A stretch of DNA of 64,000 bases from positions 1,550,001 through 1,614,000 of the forward strand of contig CBDCXF010000002.1 in the NCBI GenBank assembly GCA_965223755.1. The letters are read 5' to 3'. Shown one piece after another: positions 60,622 through 64,000 of the stretch (the stretch's first letter is position 1; the number at the start of each line of letters is the position of its first letter). The notes below the pieces were generated by a model. It had not been told where the DNA came from, searched no databases, and was given only the letters and a program-made list of their open reading frames with translations. This DNA comes from CBDCXF01 sp965223755 (GTDB taxonomy: Bacteria > Acidobacteriota > Thermoanaerobaculia > Multivoradales > JAHEKO01). Both the position numbers and the translations under genes were made by a program.

Positions 60622-61029
60622 ATGGCGAACAAAGAGAGCACACTGGGAACACGCCTTCGAGGACTTCGCAAGGCCAAAGGGATGTCCCTGGATGAACTAG
60701 CGACAGCAGCGGGTGTTTCGCGTGCTTATTTGTGGAAACTCGAAGTCAAACCGCGAGCCAATCCTTCACTGGATTTGTTGCAGAAATTGGCTAATGCGCT
60801 CGGCACTACTGTGAGCACCTTGGCGCAGTTCGAACAGCCACAAGGCGATGTCGAAGTGCCACAGAGCCTACGTGATTGCAAAGACACATTTAACCTAAGC
60901 GAATCGGACGTGACTGATTTAGCGCGAATTCGTTTTCGTGGCGGACACCCAACTGATCCTGAAGACTGGTACGCTATTTACTTACAGCTTAAGAGGGCAA
61001 CCGCGACCGAATCCGACGTTGAGCCTTGA
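60622..61029 (+). CDS. XRE-family HTH repressor
   Basis: 135 residues. The start ATG at 60622 has AGGAG five bases upstream; the frame is open further upstream but without start support. The HTH (LRKAKGMSLDELATAAGVSR, then AYLWKLE) covers about 10-65, and a C-terminal part of low similarity follows. Such repressors on elements control integration or accessory genes, and the next gene is the matching ImmA/IrrE protease. Overlap of the two genes supports one transcript. A palindrome at 60579-60592 may be its operator. Confidence 0.9.
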   Translation: MANKESTLGTRLRGLRKAKGMSLDELATAAGVSRAYLWKLEVKPRANPSLDLLQKLANALGTTVSTLAQFEQPQGDVEVPQSLRDCKDTFNLSESDVTDLARIRFRGGHPTDPEDWYAIYLQLKRATATESDVEP

Positions 61030-61840
61030 AGGAGCTAAGAAGCTCGCTAGAGACTGCCGCCAAGAGTGGCGAATCACCGATCGAAATTTCGATATTGAGA
61101 ATCTCTTGTCGAATCTCGACATGAGAGTGATCAAAGAACGTCCTCCAGGTATCGCAGAAGCGATGAGCCTGACCAATGGCGCGCAAGATCTCATTTGGGT
61201 TGATCCCGAACTAAGCGCCCGACGCATGCGCTTCACGCTCGGTCACGAGCTTGGTCATTTGCTTATGCACGACGGGGTTTCACGATGTGGAGCAAATGTG
61301 ATCGGAGGGGCACCAAAAGATATTGCTGAAGCGGAAGCGAATACCTTCAGCGCGCATCTGCTATTACCGACAGAGCTGTTTAGAAATGACGCTGGGCCAT
61401 GTGGCTTCTGCAAAACAGATATCTCTAGGCTTGCCGAGAGCTACAACGTGTCGTTTTCGTCAACAGCCCTTCGCTTTCTTGAGGTTACAGGCGACGAATG
61501 TGCGCTGGTCACGATTTCCGAAGGCGACTGGAGCTGGTTTCAGAAAAGCAAGAAGACTGGTTGGTGGCTGAAAGTGCCTTCGGACGAAGGAACGCTCGCT
61601 GCAGAGATAGTGGAACGAGGAACTTGTTCAGACCAATCAAGGGAAACGGAAGCAATAGCTTGGTTGAACGGAGACGTTCCTCCAAATGGATGCCTTCGCG
61701 AGGAGGCTATCCAAATTGGGGCGCGACAATGGCTTGTACTTCTGAGCGAGCTACCCGATTCGTCGGATGATCCTGACATAGAAGAACGTGAGGCAATCGA
61801 GGACTTAAATCGTCGCCGTCTTTCGTTTCGCCGGTATTGA
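61019..61840 (+). CDS. ImmA/IrrE-family metallo-endopeptidase
   Basis: About 273 residues from a TTG at 61019 that overlaps the XRE stop by 11 bases; a GTG at 60938 is in frame and would extend it. Neither has a good SD, so the start is uncertain. The zinc site GHELGHLLMH is present, followed by EAEANTFSAHLLLP with the third ligand. In ICEBs1-type systems ImmA cleaves the partner repressor to release excision genes; the same pairing here suggests induction of the element by an unknown signal. The C-terminal part (about 180-273) is poorly conserved and acidic. Confidence 0.88.
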   Translation: MSLEGAKKLARDCRQEWRITDRNFDIENLLSNLDMRVIKERPPGIAEAMSLTNGAQDLIWVDPELSARRMRFTLGHELGHLLMHDGVSRCGANVIGGAPKDIAEAEANTFSAHLLLPTELFRNDAGPCGFCKTDISRLAESYNVSFSSTALRFLEVTGDECALVTISEGDWSWFQKSKKTGWWLKVPSDEGTLAAEIVERGTCSDQSRETEAIAWLNGDVPPNGCLREEAIQIGARQWLVLLSELPDSSDDPDIEEREAIEDLNRRRLSFRRY

Positions 61841-61981
61841 CCACCTGTTGGCCGACTCATCCCGCGACCCTGACGTAAGCGGGTAACGGTAACTGGACTA
61901 GAGGACGGGGCGAGGGATAGACTACTGGCGTTAGGGACAGAGAGTTTTTTGCTTTGCCGTATGGAGCAGGGGAACTGAAGA

Positions 61982-62782
61982 ATGATCAATCGAATTGTCA
62001 CTACCGCAACTTCAGTGTTGCTGAGTTTTACTTGCCCGCCGTTGGCACAAGGAACCGATGAACGAGCGGGTGTTGAAGATGCGGTTGCTTTCTTTCCTCG
62101 ATCTATCGAATTTTCTGATGCAGATGACTATGCTCCCCGCATTCCTTTTATTTGGCTCTCTTTAGACGCTTTCAACGAGGGGGATGTCGGGCTTGAAGCG
62201 ATTCCGTATGAAAGCACTCGCAGAATCGTGGCCAACAACAAAGGCGAACTTGTTGACCATGAACGCTGCACGGAGTTGGTCTACGAGGATTCCCCACCAA
62301 ACCTCCATAGCCTTCCCCGCGATGAAGCTAGTGCGTACCTGAAGAATCCTTGGGGTCTTATCGCGGCTACTGTGCTTGATGAACAGGGCGGCTTTTTCTA
62401 CGGTGAGCCGTATCGCTTGCTCGCTCTAGAGGTCACTTGGCTCACACAGGCAGCCGAAGCGGCGCTTCCTACCACTGAACATGTGCTGGCTGCTGTCCCA
62501 GAAGTGACTATAGCCTTCGGCGATCAAGTGCTTTGTAAGAGGTTGACTGGAACAACAGAGCCTCTGCTCCAAGTCGGGACAGACTTTCTTTTTTTCCCGC
62601 CCGAGGCCCTACCTCGCGACGGATTTCTACACCTCAATGATCTGAGGCACCTTGCTGTTAGCAAACAGGGCCGAGTAGTCGGAGCAGAACATCTGCTCTC
62701 GAATCTTGACCTTGATTCGGAAAACGAGTTTGGCGAACTCAAGGACTACTTGCGGCGAGAAATGGAATCGCCGCAAAAGTAA
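61982..62782 (+). CDS. Exported hypothetical protein on the element
   Basis: 266 residues with a signal peptide (NRIVTTATSVLLSFTCPPLAQ). The mature part has no recognised domain; it is acidic, with strand-like segments (IPFIWLSLDAFNEGD, QGGFFYGEPYRLLALEV, VPEVTIAFGDQVL). The start is ATG at 61982 with GGGGAA upstream. It ends 12 bases before the metalloprotease gene with GGAGG near the junction, so the two form an operon. It could be a chaperone, inhibitor or substrate of that protease; this is inference from position only. Confidence 0.7.
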   Translation: MINRIVTTATSVLLSFTCPPLAQGTDERAGVEDAVAFFPRSIEFSDADDYAPRIPFIWLSLDAFNEGDVGLEAIPYESTRRIVANNKGELVDHERCTELVYEDSPPNLHSLPRDEASAYLKNPWGLIAATVLDEQGGFFYGEPYRLLALEVTWLTQAAEAALPTTEHVLAAVPEVTIAFGDQVLCKRLTGTTEPLLQVGTDFLFFPPEALPRDGFLHLNDLRHLAVSKQGRVVGAEHLLSNLDLDSENEFGELKDYLRREMESPQK

Positions 62783-62794
62783 GGAGGAGGTTGG

Positions 62795-63970
62795 ATGAAT
62801 ACCTATGAGGCGATACAGCTTTCTGTGACCCCACTACTACTGAGGCGGTATGCAGTATTCGTTGGATTAGCAGTTTTCTGCTGCAGTTTTTCGTCCTCGC
62901 CGCTACTTGCTGGCGATTGCTCGACTCCAGGACTACACAATCCGCCAAGTGGCACTGACACGATCGGGGTGACTGGCGAAGGGCTATCTCATGTCATAAC
63001 CAGCTCAACAGGAGCGTGGAATTCTAGATGCGGTGGCGGCGAATCGATCCCTGAGCTTAGACAAGGAGCCGGCAACATTCCTATTTCCGTGACCAAGCAC
63101 AATGGTCAACCGCCTTCAACAGTTGGCGGCAGTGGGTGTGGCCGATTGAGACGAACAATGAGTGGAGGGCGGATCATCAGGGGAGACATTGATCTCTGGA
63201 CAAAGGATCACAACGGTGTGTCTTGCAACTTGGTGCATACGCTAATTCATGAGCTTGGTCATGTGCTGGGAATGAAAGATGAGGGAGGCGGATGCGCTAA
63301 CACCGTCATGGGGGCGATGTTAGGTCCGAATGCAACACAAACTTGGCCTTCAAGGTTGTGCTTCGATGTCGACAATATGTGGACTACGCCTTGGGAGATA
63401 GAGGAACAGTGGTGCAATAACGCTGGCGGTGACGAAGACGAATGTTACTCGCCTCTTGTCCTTGATCTTGGGCAGAATGATCTAAAGCTCTATAGCCAAA
63501 CACAAGGTGTTTTCTTCGATATCAACGCAGACGGCCACGAGGATCGTACCGGCTGGGTCAAGAGTGAAGACCCCCTTCTCGCATGGGATTTTGACGGCAG
63601 CGGGAAGATCGAAGGTGGCCAAGAGCTGTTGGGAGAATTCTCTGGCTTCTGGCCTGAACTACCGCGCCACGGATTTGATGCGTTGGCCAGATTTGATCGA
63701 CCAGAAAATGGCGGGAACGATGACGGAGTTTTCGACCATAGCGATGTTGCGTACAGCCTGATCCAACTCTGGTTCGACGAGGACGAAGACGGCGAGACAG
63801 ACAGCGGAGAGCTTGTTGCTTTGAGTGACGTTGTCGTATCCGTTGATCTGATGACGGTGGAATTCACTAGGCGCCGGAAAGCTGGGCACCTCCTTATGCT
63901 GAAGGCGACAGCAACGCTCGTAAATGGCGAGTTGACCGATGTTTGGGATGTGTACTTCAACGCTGAATAA
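62795..63970 (+). CDS. Secreted matrixin-like metalloprotease with Ca-binding-like loops
   Basis: 391 residues. The export segment (AVFVGLAVFCCSFSSSPLLAG) precedes a metzincin domain (about 45-200) with the zinc motif HELGHVLGMKD (His152, Glu153, His156, Asp162 as third ligand) and NTVMGAML as the likely Met-turn. The C-terminal half has several Asp-rich loops (DINADGHED, DFDGSGKIEGGQE, DEDEDGETDSGE) like EF-hand or dockerin-type calcium loops. The start ATG at 62795 is preceded by AGGAGG. It is the last visible gene of the element and is co-directional with the exported hypothetical. Its substrate is unknown. Confidence 0.85.
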   Translation: MNTYEAIQLSVTPLLLRRYAVFVGLAVFCCSFSSSPLLAGDCSTPGLHNPPSGTDTIGVTGEGLSHVITSSTGAWNSRCGGGESIPELRQGAGNIPISVTKHNGQPPSTVGGSGCGRLRRTMSGGRIIRGDIDLWTKDHNGVSCNLVHTLIHELGHVLGMKDEGGGCANTVMGAMLGPNATQTWPSRLCFDVDNMWTTPWEIEEQWCNNAGGDEDECYSPLVLDLGQNDLKLYSQTQGVFFDINADGHEDRTGWVKSEDPLLAWDFDGSGKIEGGQELLGEFSGFWPELPRHGFDALARFDRPENGGNDDGVFDHSDVAYSLIQLWFDEDEDGETDSGELVALSDVVVSVDLMTVEFTRRRKAGHLLMLKATATLVNGELTDVWDVYFNAE

Positions 63971-64000
63971 GCGCTAAACACGGCGAGAGGAAATCGCTAC

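Overview
The window is a high-GC, gene-dense bacterial chromosome segment with a double-membrane (Gram-negative type) physiology: three TonB-dependent receptors, several outer-membrane barrel-like proteins, two lipoproteins and many signal peptides. The mix of a CBM9/DUF5916 protein, MpaB-type oxygenase, PDZ-headed histidine kinase, protein-kinase fusions and receptors with a carboxypeptidase-regulatory-like N-terminus resembles Acidobacteriota or a neighbouring phylum. This placement is an inference from gene content, not a sequence match. GTG and TTG starts are unusually frequent, several confirmed by a good Shine-Dalgarno (SD) sequence.

Layout. 0-6 kb: peptidoglycan/translation operon prfA-prmC-murA-slt (minus strand). 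6-20 kb: DUF5916 protein, a sigma-54 two-component pair, a barrel protein, comF, hflX, a secreted hypothetical and an MpaB-type oxygenase. 20-29.6 kb: a co-directional five-gene unit, TonB receptor > squalene-hopene-cyclase-like enzyme > YfiR > hybrid histidine kinase > a REC-REC-(degenerate nucleotide cyclase)-Ser/Thr kinase fusion. 29.7-36 kb: two tandem LCAT-like lipoprotein lipases, a DUF2231/LuxR-type divergent pair, and acdS (ACC deaminase) followed by an unusual PLP aminotransferase. 36-42 kb: two TonB receptors, one with long His/Glu-rich loops and preceded by a small CxxC exported protein. 42-52.4 kb: a protease-rich block (V8-like serine protease, TPR protein, exported hypothetical, membrane CHAT caspase-like protein, clostripain-like C11 protease, then divergently a barrel-like protein and a CAP-domain protein). 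52.4-54.9 kb: a DUF305/LVIVD fusion.

55-64 kb is visibly more AT-rich. At 57898-57945 lies the 3' portion of a tRNA-Ala(GGC), broken in the 5' anticodon stem and followed directly by a complete tyrosine integrase. This reads as the left attachment site of an integrative element running off the right edge. Its visible cargo is a small membrane protein, a DUF3892-DUF2188 operon, an XRE/ImmA regulator-protease pair, an exported hypothetical and a secreted matrixin-like metalloprotease with acidic Ca-binding-like loops. Just left of the att site is a tandem pair of about 100-bp structured repeats.

Most interesting items: the five-gene TonB/cyclase/YfiR/kinase unit ending in a pseudo-cyclase-kinase; the CHAT/C11/V8-like protease block, whose CHAT start codon sits in a four-fold 14-bp tandem repeat; the tRNA-Ala-bounded element; and the acdS-linked aminotransferase in which two usual PLP O3' ligands are both Met.
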